DNA from: Comamonadaceae bacterium
GTDB taxonomy: Bacteria; Pseudomonadota; Gammaproteobacteria; Burkholderiales; Burkholderiaceae_C
Assembly: GCA_013823485.1 (NCBI GenBank)
Contig: PNMF01000008.1
Location: 1-48,160, forward strand
DNA length: 48,160 nucleotides
Direction of reading: 5' to 3'
In this document: one piece after another, positions 26,504 to 35,611 of the stretch
How positions within the stretch are numbered: the first letter of the stretch is position 1
Layout of the letters: the number at the start of each line of letters is the position of its first letter
The notes under the pieces: model-generated
What the model saw: the letters and a program-made list of their open reading frames with translations, nothing else
Database searches by the model: none
Told to the model about the DNA's origin: nothing
Position numbers and translations under genes: made by a program

Positions 26504-29500
26504 TTACAGCAGGAAGTCCTCGACGGTCACCGTGGTGGATCGCACACCCACCAGCGTAATTTGGCCGCCGGTCATGGCGTTGCCGTTGGCGTCGACCCCG
26601 TCGGACACCGACACCTGGGTGATGGTGGTGCCGATGCCCTGGATGGACACCCGGCCTGCGAACTGGTCCGCTGCGATGCCGAAGGCCGACAGATCGATCA
26701 GGTCCTGACCGTCGGTGGGGTTGGCGTCGAAGCCATTGACGAAGTCGCTGCCGAAGTTGTTGCCGAAGACAAAGATGTCGTTGCCGGCCCCGCCGGTCAG
26801 GGAATCGTTGTCCAGGCCACCATCCAGGCGGTCGTTGCCGAGGCCACCGCTGAGCTCGTCGCTGCCGGCGCCACCCAGCAGGGTGTCGTCGCCGCCACCG
26901 CCCAGGATGTCGTCGGCACCGGTGCCGCCGGTGATCTGGTTGGCCAGCACGTTGCCGGTCAGGACCACCTCGGCATTGCCGCTGTTCACCAGGTTCTCCA
27001 CGTTGGCAGCCAGCGTGTAGTTGGTGGTGCCGCTGTAGAGCACGGTGTCGATGCCGGCGTCGAGGGCTTCAATGGCGCGGTCGGTCGACACGTCCAGGCG
27101 GTAGGTGTCGTTGCCGGCACCGCCGGTGAGGATGTCGCTGCCGGCGCCACCGTCGAGCAGGTCGTTGCCGACACCGCCGGTGATGCGGTTCACCAGTTCG
27201 TTGCCGGTGCCGGTGAAGTTGCCGGTGCCGGTGTAGGTCAGGTTCTCCAGGTTGGCGCCCAGGGTGAAGGCGCTCATCGCGGTCTGCACCGTGTCGGTAC
27301 CCTGCCCGGCCAGCTCGGTGATCGTGTCACCGGCATCCACGCCCATGTAGGTGTCGTTGCCGGCGCCACCGATCAGGGTGTCGTTGCCGGTGCCACCTTC
27401 CAGCGTGTCGTTGCCGGCACCGCCGTCGAGCAGGTCGTTGCCACCGTTGCCTTGCAGCACGTCGGCAGCGCCCAGACCGAAGATGCGGTCGGCCCGGCCG
27501 TCACCGATCAGGATGTCGGCGAAGTTGGTGCCGAAGATGTCGGCGGCCTGGGTCGTGACGGTCTGGTCGGCGAACCGCAGGGCCTCGAAGTTGAACAGGC
27601 GGTCGGTGCCGTCGTCGAAGCGCAGGTCCACGTTCGGGCGGGCATGGGTCACGGTGGCGGAGCCGTCTTCGTTCCAGACGATGTCGTATTCGGCGCGGGC
27701 ACCGCGGAACACAGCGGTGTCGACGGCGGTGTTGTTGATGTCGCCGTCGAGCACCTCACGGATGATGAACAGCTGACCCGGGTTCAGGGTGCGGTCGAAC
27801 ATCAGGTTGTCCAGCGTGCGGCCGTTGTACATCGGCGTGGCCGCGGCGGCGTTCTGCGGGTCGACGCTGGCGGCGTAGACCTTGCCGCCCATGTCGTCGG
27901 TCCAGGCGATCAGGTTGCCCTGGGCGTCCTTGATGCCGATGCGGGCGTTGAGCCAGCGGTCGCCGTCCAGCACGTCGTTGCCGGCGTTGCCCTGGATGGT
28001 GTCGCTGCCGCCACCGCCCAGGATCATGTCCGACGCGGTGTCGAACAGGGTGATTGCACGGCCTTGGTCGTCGCGCTGCACGGCAGTCTCGTCGAACACC
28101 ACCGCGGTGTGGGTCTTGCCCGCCACGGTGAAGGTGGCGCGACCCAGGTGGGCCACCAGGTCGCTCAGGCCGGCGATGCGGTCCACGCCTTCCTGCAGCA
28201 GCGCGTTGGAGTAAGACTCGAACTTGGCATTCGGGTCGAACTGCGCGGCTGCCTGGGTTTCTTCGTCGTAGGCGCCCACCACCACGTCGCGACCGGTCAG
28301 CTTGTCGTTGTGCACCCAGCCCGAGAGGCCTTCCACCAGGTCGAAGCGGTCACGCAGGATGTTGGCCTGCTGGTTCACGAAGATGGGGATGCCCAGGTCG
28401 GAGTCGGCACCCTGCGCCTCACCCTTGTGGATGGCCCAGTCGTAACCGGCCATGCCGTTGTTGCGCTGGATGCCCAGGCCCTGGAACATGATGTCGTCGC
28501 CCGACTCGGCGTCGTAGTCGTTGTCGTTGCCGCGGCCATTGAGCACGTCGTGGCCGATGATCGGGCTGTTGAAGAACAGCTCCGAGTTCTCGCCGGCCAG
28601 GGTGTCGAAGCGCTCGCCGCCCTCCAGCCAGTCGTCGCCCTCGTTGCCGGCCACCATGTTCAGGCCGTCGGAGGCCCGCACGAAGTCGTTGCCTTCACCG
28701 GCGGTGTAGGTCTTGCTGTCGACACCGCCGAAGATGAAGTCGTTGCCGCTGCCACCGAAGATCAGGTCCAGGCCGTTGCCGCCGTTGATGACATCGTTGC
28801 CGGCATCGCCATGGATCACGTCGGCAGCACCCGAGTCGGTGCCGCTGTCCGTGAGGATGTCGTCGCCGTCGCCACCGAACAGGTGGTCCACGCCCTTGCC
28901 GCCCTCGATGGTGTCGTTGCCGCCCTTGCCCCAGACGGTGTCGTCGCCCTCGCCGGCAATGATCACGTTGTCCTTCTCGGTGCCGCCGATGACGATGTGG
29001 TCACCGCCCATGTAGCGCAGGTTTTCGTCGATGCCGTCGTTGTCCAGGTCCTGGCGGATGACCAGGTCGCCGAACTGGCCCAGGATCGGGTCGGCGTGCT
29101 CCGGGTCGGCACCCTTCTGGATCGCCTTGTTCAGCTCCAGGATGTAGTCGGGCGTCAGGAACAGCGAGCTGGGCAGCGCGGTGGCGTTGGGGTTGCCCAG
29201 GTCGGTGTTGCGCATCACCAGCTCGGCGAAGGAATCGGCCTCCAGCTGGTTGAGCAGGTTCATGCCCTGGGTGCGGCTCAGGTAGTAGAAGCGGTCGCCG
29301 TCCTGCAGCTTCTCCATCTGCACTTCAAACACGAAGTTGAAGGTGGTGCCCAGCAGGCCGCTGAAGGCGATCTTCTTCTCGGCCAGGCCACCGATCCAGA
29401 AGTCCACATTGTTCAGACCACCCAGCGAACCGCCGGCGTAGACACCCGCAGCGTTCAGGAAGTCGAGGCGGTCGGCCGGGGCACCGGCGCCGCCCATGAC

Positions 29501-32500
29501 GATCTTGGTGGCGGCTTCACGCTTCTCTTCCACCGTGGTGGCGGCCAGGATGGTGCTGTGGGTGCCGTAGGCCGCGATGAAGTTGATGATCGACGCCGGG
29601 TTCTTGATGTTGATCGCGAAGTCGTACCAGCTGTCGTAGGGCTTGAGGATGGAGTCGTTGGTGGCCTCGTAGAACTGGCGGCGGGCTTCGTTGAGCGAAG
29701 GCACGCCGGTGTCACGGCCGCGGGCGATGTTGATGGCGCCCAGGTCCAGCGGCAGGCCGACCAGGTTGTTGCGCAGGGCCTCGGTCAGGAACTCGTCGAT
29801 CTCGTTGCCCACCTGGCGGGTCATGCCGCGCAGGATGGCGCCGGCCGCCACGTCGGAGTCGGCACCGCTGGCGGCGTATTCCACCGGGTTCAGGAAGGCG
29901 TCGATCAGGCCGATGTGGTCCGTTGCGATGCCGTCAGCGGCAATGCGGTCCACCGACTCGTTGAGCATGGAGTGGCCGAAGCGGTACACCACGTGGGCGA
30001 ACTCGGCCATGATGGCCGGGTCGATGTCGACCGTGTTGGAGAACAGGAAGGGGTCGACGTCCGGCGACACCAGCCGGGCGAATTCCTCGAACACCAGGTG
30101 CTGGTAGACCATTTCGGTGCTGAACCGGGCGGCCTGGAACAGGCGCTCGCCGTTCCACACCAGGCCGGTCATGTCGGTCGGCACAGCGGTCACATCGACG
30201 TGCAGCCACTGGTTGATGAAGGCCAGGTCGTTGCTCTTGAGGATCTCTTCCTTGATCTGGTCGACACGGTTGTTGTGCTCGCTGTGGAACACATGGTGCA
30301 CGGCGGTCAGGCCGATGTTCTCGTTGCCACGGCCGTCACCGACGACGTAGTGCGCATCCAGCATCTCGTTGTCGTAGGTGGTGTTGACGCCGGACTGGTT
30401 GGGCACGATCAGGTTGCCGGCCACGCTGTCGCCGTCGGCCTGGGTGGCGATCGGCGCGGTGGCCGGATTGCGGTCATGGTCGACCATGCCCGGCGTGGCG
30501 CTGTGCGCGATGTCGTTGAGGAAGGCACGGCCGGCGCCGATGGCCTGGGACGCTGCCACCGGCAGTTCGGCGGTGCCGCTGATCAGGGTCAGCCCCTGGG
30601 CGGTACCACGCAGGTCGCTGTCCGGGTTGACCTGGGTCACCAGCTGGGCGTAGCCGTTGGCCCCCAGGATCAGGTTGCCGTAGAGATCGGCCGCCACCAG
30701 CGGCACGCGCAGCACGTCCATGTCGGTCAGCTCGATGCCCAGCATGGTCTTGGCCTGGGCCTTGATGTCGGCCCAGGTCGGGGGGCCACCGTTCTGGCCT
30801 TCGAGCATGTGGCCGGTGGCCACGGTCTTGAAGCCGCCGTTGCCGTCGGACACACGGGTGTACTCGCGCAGGAACACCTGGTGCGACTCGTGCGAGGTGT
30901 AGACCTGGTTCAGGTCGATCCAGGGGGTGGTCTCGTTCTTGTGATCACGGACGTCGTCGGCGGTGCCCAGGACGCCGTCGGCGCCCGGCTGGTTGGTGGC
31001 GCGGGTCAGCACCATGAAGTTGGTCGGGCTGCCCGGCACATACAGCGGATCGTCCGGCTGCAGGGGAACGAAGACCGTTCCGCTGCCGCCTTTGGTGGTG
31101 AGGTCCAGACCGTGGTCGAAGAACTGGCCGAACAACGTCAGGAAGCTGTTGTACGGGGCGGTGTCGCCCAGGTCGGGCATGACGTTGGGAATGAGGATCG
31201 GGGCTTCGTCGCTGAACACGGTGTTGTTGGCCACCACGTCGAAGTCCAGGCCCAGCTGGCCCGGCAGGGCTGCGAAGGCGGCTTCGGCACGGGTCACTTC
31301 GGCTTGCGCGGCCTGCAGCTCGGCTGCGCTGCCGCTGCTGTTGGCCTGCGCGGTCTGCAGAGCGGTCTGGGCCGCGGTGGCGGCCGCAGCGGCATCGGCC
31401 GAGGTTTCGGCCAGGGCGGCGGCCTCGGCCTGGGCCTGGGTGGCGGCGGTCTGGGCTGCGCTGTTTTCGGCCTGGGCCGTGGCCAGGTCGGCCGTGGCAT
31501 CGGCCAGCTCGGCGTTGGCAGCCTGCTCGGCCAGCAGGGCGGCATTCAGGGCGGTGTCTGCAGCGACCACGGCGGCCTGGGCGCTGCTCAACTCGACGAA
31601 GGCCACCTCGGCGGCGGAGGCGGCGCTGGAGAACAGGGCCAGCTTTTCCAGACGCAGCAGGTCGGCAGCGTCGAAGGCGGCCTGCAGGAAATCGATGTGG
31701 CCCTGGTAAGCAGCAGCCTGCTCAGGGGTCATCGTGCTCTGGTTGGCCTTGGCGGCGGTCAGGTCGGCCTTCTTGGCGTTGGCGTGCAGGGCGGCATCGA
31801 CATAAGCCTCCAGTGCGGTCGTGCGGTCGGCCACGGCGGCGGCGTAAGCGGCCTGCTTCGGGGCCACGGCGGCCAGTGCGGCCTGCTTGGTGGCGAAGGC
31901 GGCGTCGGTGGTGGCATCGGCGGCCGCGTCTGCGGTCTGGGCAGCGGCCAGGCGCTGCTGGGCGGCGGTCAGGTCGCCCGCCTCGGCGGTGGCGGTCTGG
32001 GTCAGGGTGTTGGCCGTGGCCTGGGCGGTGGCCGCTGCCTGTGCCGCCTGGGCTGCCTCGGCGGCGGCCGCCGTGGCAGCGGCCTGCAGCGCGGGAATGT
32101 TGGCGGTGCTGCCGCTGGCGGCCTGCAGGGCGGCCAGGTCGGCTTTGGCATCGATGACGGCCTGGCGGGCGTCGATGTATTTCTGCGCGTCACCGTACGG
32201 GTCGGTCGAGCCCAGAGCGGTGAAGGCCGCAACGAGGGCGGCCGGGTTGTTGTCGGTCTGGTCCGAAATCAGGTTGCTGATGATGCGCGGCTGCGAGTCA
32301 TAGACGCTGCCGGCGGTCTGGGCATATGACGTCTGCACCGGAGTGCTCATGCCGCCTGTGGGCAGTGGCCGCGGCGGCGACAGTTCGGCCACATCGAAGT
32401 CCGGGTTCAGCAGGCGCGGCATGATCTGGTCCGACGAGCCGTACATGGTGTTGACCAGGTTGTTGTACTGGCCGCTCACCGTGCGCAGACCGAACGGCAC

Positions 32501-32626
32501 CAGGTTGCCCAGGGGGTTGCCCTGTGCATCGGTCAGCGCGCCGTAGTTGGAATCCACATGCCGCTCGGCGATCTGGATGTGCGAGAGGATGCGGGTGATG
32601 TCGTCGAGGTTCAGATGGAAGGACAT
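26504..32626 (-). CDS. Giant secreted RTX protein with animal-type heme peroxidase domain
   Basis: 2040 aa from the ATG at 32626 (AGGAG 7 nt upstream). Residues 1-140 and 465-1150 are an animal (XPO) heme peroxidase. The distal His505 is in GQFFDHGLDLT. FHSEHNNRVDQIKEEI follows, then the proximal His885 in VYRFGHSMLNE and INIARGRDTGVPSLNEAR near 967. An Ala-rich coiled coil (about 154-455) is inserted inside the domain. Calcium-binding RTX nonapeptides (GGxGxDxxx) lie at about 1200-1385, 1535-1560 and 1705-1960. The C-terminus (TVTVEDFLL) resembles a type I secretion signal, and there is no Sec signal. Related bacterial secreted peroxidases include MopA-type Mn(II) oxidases; activity here is inferred. 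First gene of the T1SS operon. Confidence 0.93.
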   Translation of the reverse strand: MSFHLNLDDITRILSHIQIAERHVDSNYGALTDAQGNPLGNLVPFGLRTVSGQYNNLVNTMYGSSDQIMPRLLNPDFDVAELSPPRPLPTGGMSTPVQTSYAQTAGSVYDSQPRIISNLISDQTDNNPAALVAAFTALGSTDPYGDAQKYIDARQAVIDAKADLAALQAASGSTANIPALQAAATAAAAEAAQAAQAAATAQATANTLTQTATAEAGDLTAAQQRLAAAQTADAAADATTDAAFATKQAALAAVAPKQAAYAAAVADRTTALEAYVDAALHANAKKADLTAAKANQSTMTPEQAAAYQGHIDFLQAAFDAADLLRLEKLALFSSAASAAEVAFVELSSAQAAVVAADTALNAALLAEQAANAELADATADLATAQAENSAAQTAATQAQAEAAALAETSADAAAAATAAQTALQTAQANSSGSAAELQAAQAEVTRAEAAFAALPGQLGLDFDVVANNTVFSDEAPILIPNVMPDLGDTAPYNSFLTLFGQFFDHGLDLTTKGGSGTVFVPLQPDDPLYVPGSPTNFMVLTRATNQPGADGVLGTADDVRDHKNETTPWIDLNQVYTSHESHQVFLREYTRVSDGNGGFKTVATGHMLEGQNGGPPTWADIKAQAKTMLGIELTDMDVLRVPLVAADLYGNLILGANGYAQLVTQVNPDSDLRGTAQGLTLISGTAELPVAASQAIGAGRAFLNDIAHSATPGMVDHDRNPATAPIATQADGDSVAGNLIVPNQSGVNTTYDNEMLDAHYVVGDGRGNENIGLTAVHHVFHSEHNNRVDQIKEEILKSNDLAFINQWLHVDVTAVPTDMTGLVWNGERLFQAARFSTEMVYQHLVFEEFARLVSPDVDPFLFSNTVDIDPAIMAEFAHVVYRFGHSMLNESVDRIAADGIATDHIGLIDAFLNPVEYAASGADSDVAAGAILRGMTRQVGNEIDEFLTEALRNNLVGLPLDLGAINIARGRDTGVPSLNEARRQFYEATNDSILKPYDSWYDFAINIKNPASIINFIAAYGTHSTILAATTVEEKREAATKIVMGGAGAPADRLDFLNAAGVYAGGSLGGLNNVDFWIGGLAEKKIAFSGLLGTTFNFVFEVQMEKLQDGDRFYYLSRTQGMNLLNQLEADSFAELVMRNTDLGNPNATALPSSLFLTPDYILELNKAIQKGADPEHADPILGQFGDLVIRQDLDNDGIDENLRYMGGDHIVIGGTEKDNVIIAGEGDDTVWGKGGNDTIEGGKGVDHLFGGDGDDILTDSGTDSGAADVIHGDAGNDVINGGNGLDLIFGGSGNDFIFGGVDSKTYTAGEGNDFVRASDGLNMVAGNEGDDWLEGGERFDTLAGENSELFFNSPIIGHDVLNGRGNDNDYDAESGDDIMFQGLGIQRNNGMAGYDWAIHKGEAQGADSDLGIPIFVNQQANILRDRFDLVEGLSGWVHNDKLTGRDVVVGAYDEETQAAAQFDPNAKFESYSNALLQEGVDRIAGLSDLVAHLGRATFTVAGKTHTAVVFDETAVQRDDQGRAITLFDTASDMILGGGGSDTIQGNAGNDVLDGDRWLNARIGIKDAQGNLIAWTDDMGGKVYAASVDPQNAAAATPMYNGRTLDNLMFDRTLNPGQLFIIREVLDGDINNTAVDTAVFRGARAEYDIVWNEDGSATVTHARPNVDLRFDDGTDRLFNFEALRFADQTVTTQAADIFGTNFADILIGDGRADRIFGLGAADVLQGNGGNDLLDGGAGNDTLEGGTGNDTLIGGAGNDTYMGVDAGDTITELAGQGTDTVQTAMSAFTLGANLENLTYTGTGNFTGTGNELVNRITGGVGNDLLDGGAGSDILTGGAGNDTYRLDVSTDRAIEALDAGIDTVLYSGTTNYTLAANVENLVNSGNAEVVLTGNVLANQITGGTGADDILGGGGDDTLLGGAGSDELSGGLGNDRLDGGLDNDSLTGGAGNDIFVFGNNFGSDFVNGFDANPTDGQDLIDLSAFGIAADQFAGRVSIQGIGTTITQVSVSDGVDANGNAMTGGQITLVGVRSTTVTVEDFLL

Positions 32627-32989
32627 GGCGGACTCCTGGGTGAATGGGTGCACTGGCTGAACGGACGCGAAGGGGGTTTATGTGTCCATTTGTTTCGCGT
32701 TGGATCGCAGTGTCCGTACTACTCAAGGACTACTCAATACCCAGATTTGTTACCTAATGAATACTCAAAAGCCGCTTCTTGAGGTGACGTTTTACACATC
32801 TTGATACAAGCCCAAAAAAATAATCCTCAGGAAAATCAACGGCTAACAGCGAGCACTTGATGCGGACTATGGGATTACATTTCTGCCTGTATCTTTTGTA
32901 ACGTTGTGTAATTGCACTACCACCCAGGTACTACCCGGACCAAAAAAAGAGGGCCCGAAGGCCCTCTGATGTAACAAGAAGCATGAATT
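32627..32989. promoter_or_regulatory. 363-bp non-coding region upstream of the RTX peroxidase gene
   Basis: AT-richer than its surroundings, with no coding frame that I accept. It contains ACTACTCAA twice, 11 bp apart (32718-32726 and 32729-32737), a third TACTCAA at 32762-32768, and an ACTAC-N9-ACTAC pair at 32916-32934. The terminator of the upstream kinase gene is at its right end. The RTX promoter must lie here, but I see no convincing sigma-70 hexamers. The repeats are good candidates for sites of the NarL-type regulators encoded on either side. Confidence 0.55.
32942..32967 (-). terminator. Rho-independent terminator of two-component cassette 2
   Basis: An 8-bp stem AGAGGGCC / GGCCCTCT with a TTCG tetraloop, followed by seven T residues when read on the minus strand, 23 bp after the kinase stop. 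A textbook intrinsic terminator, isolating the cassette from the RTX operon. Confidence 0.9.
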
Positions 32990-34423
32990 TCAACCGCTCG
33001 GCGATGGCAGGGCCAGGGGCACCGTGAGTACGACCCGGGTACCGTGCCCCGGATCGGCCGCCAGCCGCAGCCGGCCACCGATGCCGACCGCCCGCCGGCG
33101 CATGCCGCTCACGCCCTTGCCGCGCAGCACCGCCCGGGTCGAGGCGAAACCGCAACCGTCATCCCGCACCTCCAGCAGGAGCGCCCTCGCCTCTTCGTCA
33201 AAACGGCACATCAGCTCGATGCGGCTGGCCCCGGCGTGCTTGATGGCGTTGGCCAGCGCCTCGTGGGCAATCCGCAGCACCTCATGCCGCACCTCGCCGC
33301 GCACCTCTTCCAGCGGGCCGTCGAAATCGACCCGCCAGGCCAGCTCGATGCCCATGCGCTCCAGCGTCGGCCGCAGGCGAAAACGCAGCTGGCCCAGACC
33401 GTCGATGACCGACTCGTCGGCCGAGTCCATCACGTCCACGACGTTCTTGACCTCGAACAGGCACTCCTCCAGAGCGCGGGCCAGCGCCTGGTGGTCCGGG
33501 TGGCTGCGGTCCAGGCCGGACAGGATGTTGACCAGATGCGCCCCCACCCCATCGTGCAGTTCACGGGCCAGGCGCTTGCGTTCCTGATCGACACGCTGGT
33601 CCGACACCGCCGCCGGCTCGGGCGGTGGCGCCGCCACCGGCAGGCGCACCCGCTCGGTCACCAGCAGCCACAACATGAACATGCAGACACCCAGCATGCT
33701 GTGCGTCAGGCCGATGCGCAGCAGGGTCAGGTCGGGCAGCAGCAGATCGTTCAGTGCCACACCCAGCGCAATCAGCCCCACCACCAGCACCAGACCGCCC
33801 GCCAGCTCGAACTGCCGGAACACGTGCCGCACCAGAAGCCCGTACAGCAGACCCAGCAACAGCGCATTGGCGATGCGCCAGGCAGCCAGGCAGTTGTCGT
33901 GGACGCTCGGGTCCACCAGCCCCAGCAACGCCAGCAGCACACCCAGCAGGCACTGCCCGACCGCCAGACCCGATGAGCCCGGCAGCGGCACCCGGGTGGA
34001 CTGCAGCAGGAACAGGCAGCTGGCCAGCAGCATGAGCTGGTAGCCGGCGGCGTTCAGCACCCGGGCCACGATGGGTTGTTCCGGCAACCACCAGCGCACC
34101 AGCAGGCTGAAGGCCAGCACCACCAGCAGCAAGGCAGCGAAGGTGCGGTCGACGGCGCCGTTGCGCGTCGGCGGCTGCGGCGGGCTCACCACCCACCGCC
34201 CCAGGCCCTGCGTGAAGGCACCCACCGACAGCGCGGCGATCACGATGACCGCCAGTGCGACGTCCAGCACCACCTCTTCGAGCATCCCCTCCGTCACGTT
34301 CCAGCGCCAGTGCAGCACGCGGGCGACGGCCATGGTGACCAGCAGCCCGGTGAGCGCCAGCAGCCAGATGTGCGGGCCTGGCCAGGGTCCCCGGTGGACC
34401 GTGGACAGCAGCGGCAGTTTCAA
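32990..34423 (-). CDS. NarL-type sensor histidine kinase (copy 2)
   Basis: 477 aa. About eight membrane helices (residues 15-265) with little extramembrane sequence, then the HisKA_3 helix LARELHDGVGAHLVNILSGLD with phospho-His290, and an HATPase (NAIKHAGASRIELM, VRDDGCGF, GKGVSGMRRRAVGIGG). The ATG overlaps the response-regulator stop by four bases, so translation is coupled. It is a paralogue of the kinase at 19250: the same layout and nearly identical dimerisation motif, but an extra pair of helices. It is followed by a strong terminator. Confidence 0.92.
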   Translation of the reverse strand: MKLPLLSTVHRGPWPGPHIWLLALTGLLVTMAVARVLHWRWNVTEGMLEEVVLDVALAVIVIAALSVGAFTQGLGRWVVSPPQPPTRNGAVDRTFAALLLVVLAFSLLVRWWLPEQPIVARVLNAAGYQLMLLASCLFLLQSTRVPLPGSSGLAVGQCLLGVLLALLGLVDPSVHDNCLAAWRIANALLLGLLYGLLVRHVFRQFELAGGLVLVVGLIALGVALNDLLLPDLTLLRIGLTHSMLGVCMFMLWLLVTERVRLPVAAPPPEPAAVSDQRVDQERKRLARELHDGVGAHLVNILSGLDRSHPDHQALARALEECLFEVKNVVDVMDSADESVIDGLGQLRFRLRPTLERMGIELAWRVDFDGPLEEVRGEVRHEVLRIAHEALANAIKHAGASRIELMCRFDEEARALLLEVRDDGCGFASTRAVLRGKGVSGMRRRAVGIGGRLRLAADPGHGTRVVLTVPLALPSPSG

Positions 34424-35157
34424 AGCAGCCCGCGTTCCATGGCCCGCCCGACCGCCTGCGCCCGCGAGCGCACCTGGAGCTTGCGGTTGATGTTGCGGAT
34501 GTGCGCGTTGACGGTCAGCGCGCTGATGGCCAGGCGTTCGCCGATTTCCGGGTTGGTGTAGCCGGCTGCCACCATCTTCAGGACCTCGCGCTCACGGTCC
34601 GACAGCGACTCGCAGGCGGTCCGGGGGGCCGCAGCCGCACCGACCGGACGGGCATCGAGCCGCTGGATCAGACGCCGGGCCAGCGCCGGCGTGATGGCCG
34701 CACCACCATTGACCACCTGCAGCACCGCCTGGGCAAAGTTGCCGAAGCAGTCGTGCTTGAGCAGATAGCCCATGGCCCCGAGCTCGAAAGCGTGCAGGGC
34801 GTGCTGGTCATCGGCCAGAGCCGAGATGACGACCACTTCCACCAGCGGATTTTTCTGCCGCACCTGCTCGATCAGGCTGAAGCCGCTGCCGTCGCCCAGG
34901 TTCAGGTCGACCAGCAGCACATCGAATGGCTGGCGCCCCGCCATGGCGCGTGCTTCGCGCAGGCTCTGCGCCTGCCCCACCAGCTCGATGCGCGGATCGG
35001 CCAGCAGTTCGCCGGCCACCACCCGGCGCAGGTGGGCGTCATCGTCGACCAGCAGCACGCGCACCGGTTGACCGGCCTGGCCGACCAGATGGCCCGGCCA
35101 CGGCGCACCCTCACGCGGGGCCGGGCGGGTGGCGGCGGCTTCGTCGGTGGCGAACAT
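34420..35157 (-). CDS. NarL/LuxR-type response regulator (copy 2)
   Basis: 245 aa from the ATG at 35157, with GAGGAGA upstream. The receiver has LLVDDD at 35-40 and phospho-Asp84 in LLVDLNLGDGSG; the GerE HTH (LSDREREVLKMVAAGYTNPE...VNAHIRNINRKL) is at about 175-237. A paralogue of the 20553 regulator, sharing the receiver motif and HTH end. It is divergent from the CsgG-like operon across 454 bp and therefore the best candidate regulator of both that operon and the peroxidase operon, by analogy with CsgD-type control of curli (inference). Confidence 0.92.
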   Translation of the reverse strand: MFATDEAAATRPAPREGAPWPGHLVGQAGQPVRVLLVDDDAHLRRVVAGELLADPRIELVGQAQSLREARAMAGRQPFDVLLVDLNLGDGSGFSLIEQVRQKNPLVEVVVISALADDQHALHAFELGAMGYLLKHDCFGNFAQAVLQVVNGGAAITPALARRLIQRLDARPVGAAAAPRTACESLSDREREVLKMVAAGYTNPEIGERLAISALTVNAHIRNINRKLQVRSRAQAVGRAMERGLL

Positions 35158-35611
35158 GGAGATCTCCTCGTGTTGTTGATGAACCGGAGGCAGCAACTTG
35201 GCTGGCCCTCATGCATACCTTGTGACTAACAAAAAGCGCTTTTTTGGCGTCAGTCGATAGTTTATTGATACCCCGGACCGCATTTTGCAGAGGATTGTTT
35301 CAACTGGATTCCAAAGTTACAACTGGTAACTACTACAGCATTTAGAACTACTTGCTATCTTGTTGCGAGCAATGCACTGATGCTGGCCCGAGTAAATGGG
35401 TACTCCAGTATCAACCAGACCGGCTTGAAACTACGCCAAACGAACTACGCGACTGCAACGATTGGAAACATTTGAACAAAATCTCACACTTCATCCCAGG
35501 CCAGTCAGCAAGGTCTCCGAAACAAAAACACCGGAGGCCAGAGCTGGCAGGTCTGCCGGACGGGCATGGTGCCCGGACCGGTCCCTGACCAGACCAACCC
35601 AGGAGTCCACC
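35158..35611. promoter_or_regulatory. 454-bp divergent control region between response regulator 2 and the CsgG-like operon
   Basis: No gene accepted. AT-rich and full of short repeats: ACTAC at 35329, 35332 and 35347, ACTAC-N9-ACTAC at 35430-35448, an inverted repeat GAGTA-N6-TACTC at 35390-35405, and a 14-bp palindrome AAAAAGCGCTTTTT at 35231-35244. A run of upstream in-frame codons reaches back from the repeat-protein gene to 35462 but has no ribosome-binding site. Promoters for both directions should be here; no clear -35/-10 pair was found. Confidence 0.55.

Noticed and set aside
26750-29000. Regularly spaced short repeats that could suggest a CRISPR or satellite array
   Set aside because: They encode in-frame GGxGxDxxx RTX nonapeptides; unit length and sequence are protein repeats, not identical DNA repeats with unique spacers.
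26561-32329. A 1922-codon open frame on the plus strand opposite the RTX peroxidase gene
   Set aside because: It is a codon-bias shadow: high-GC third positions of the repetitive RTX and Ala-rich sequence leave the antisense frame open. Its product is a Val/Gly/Gln/His-rich mirror with no domain.
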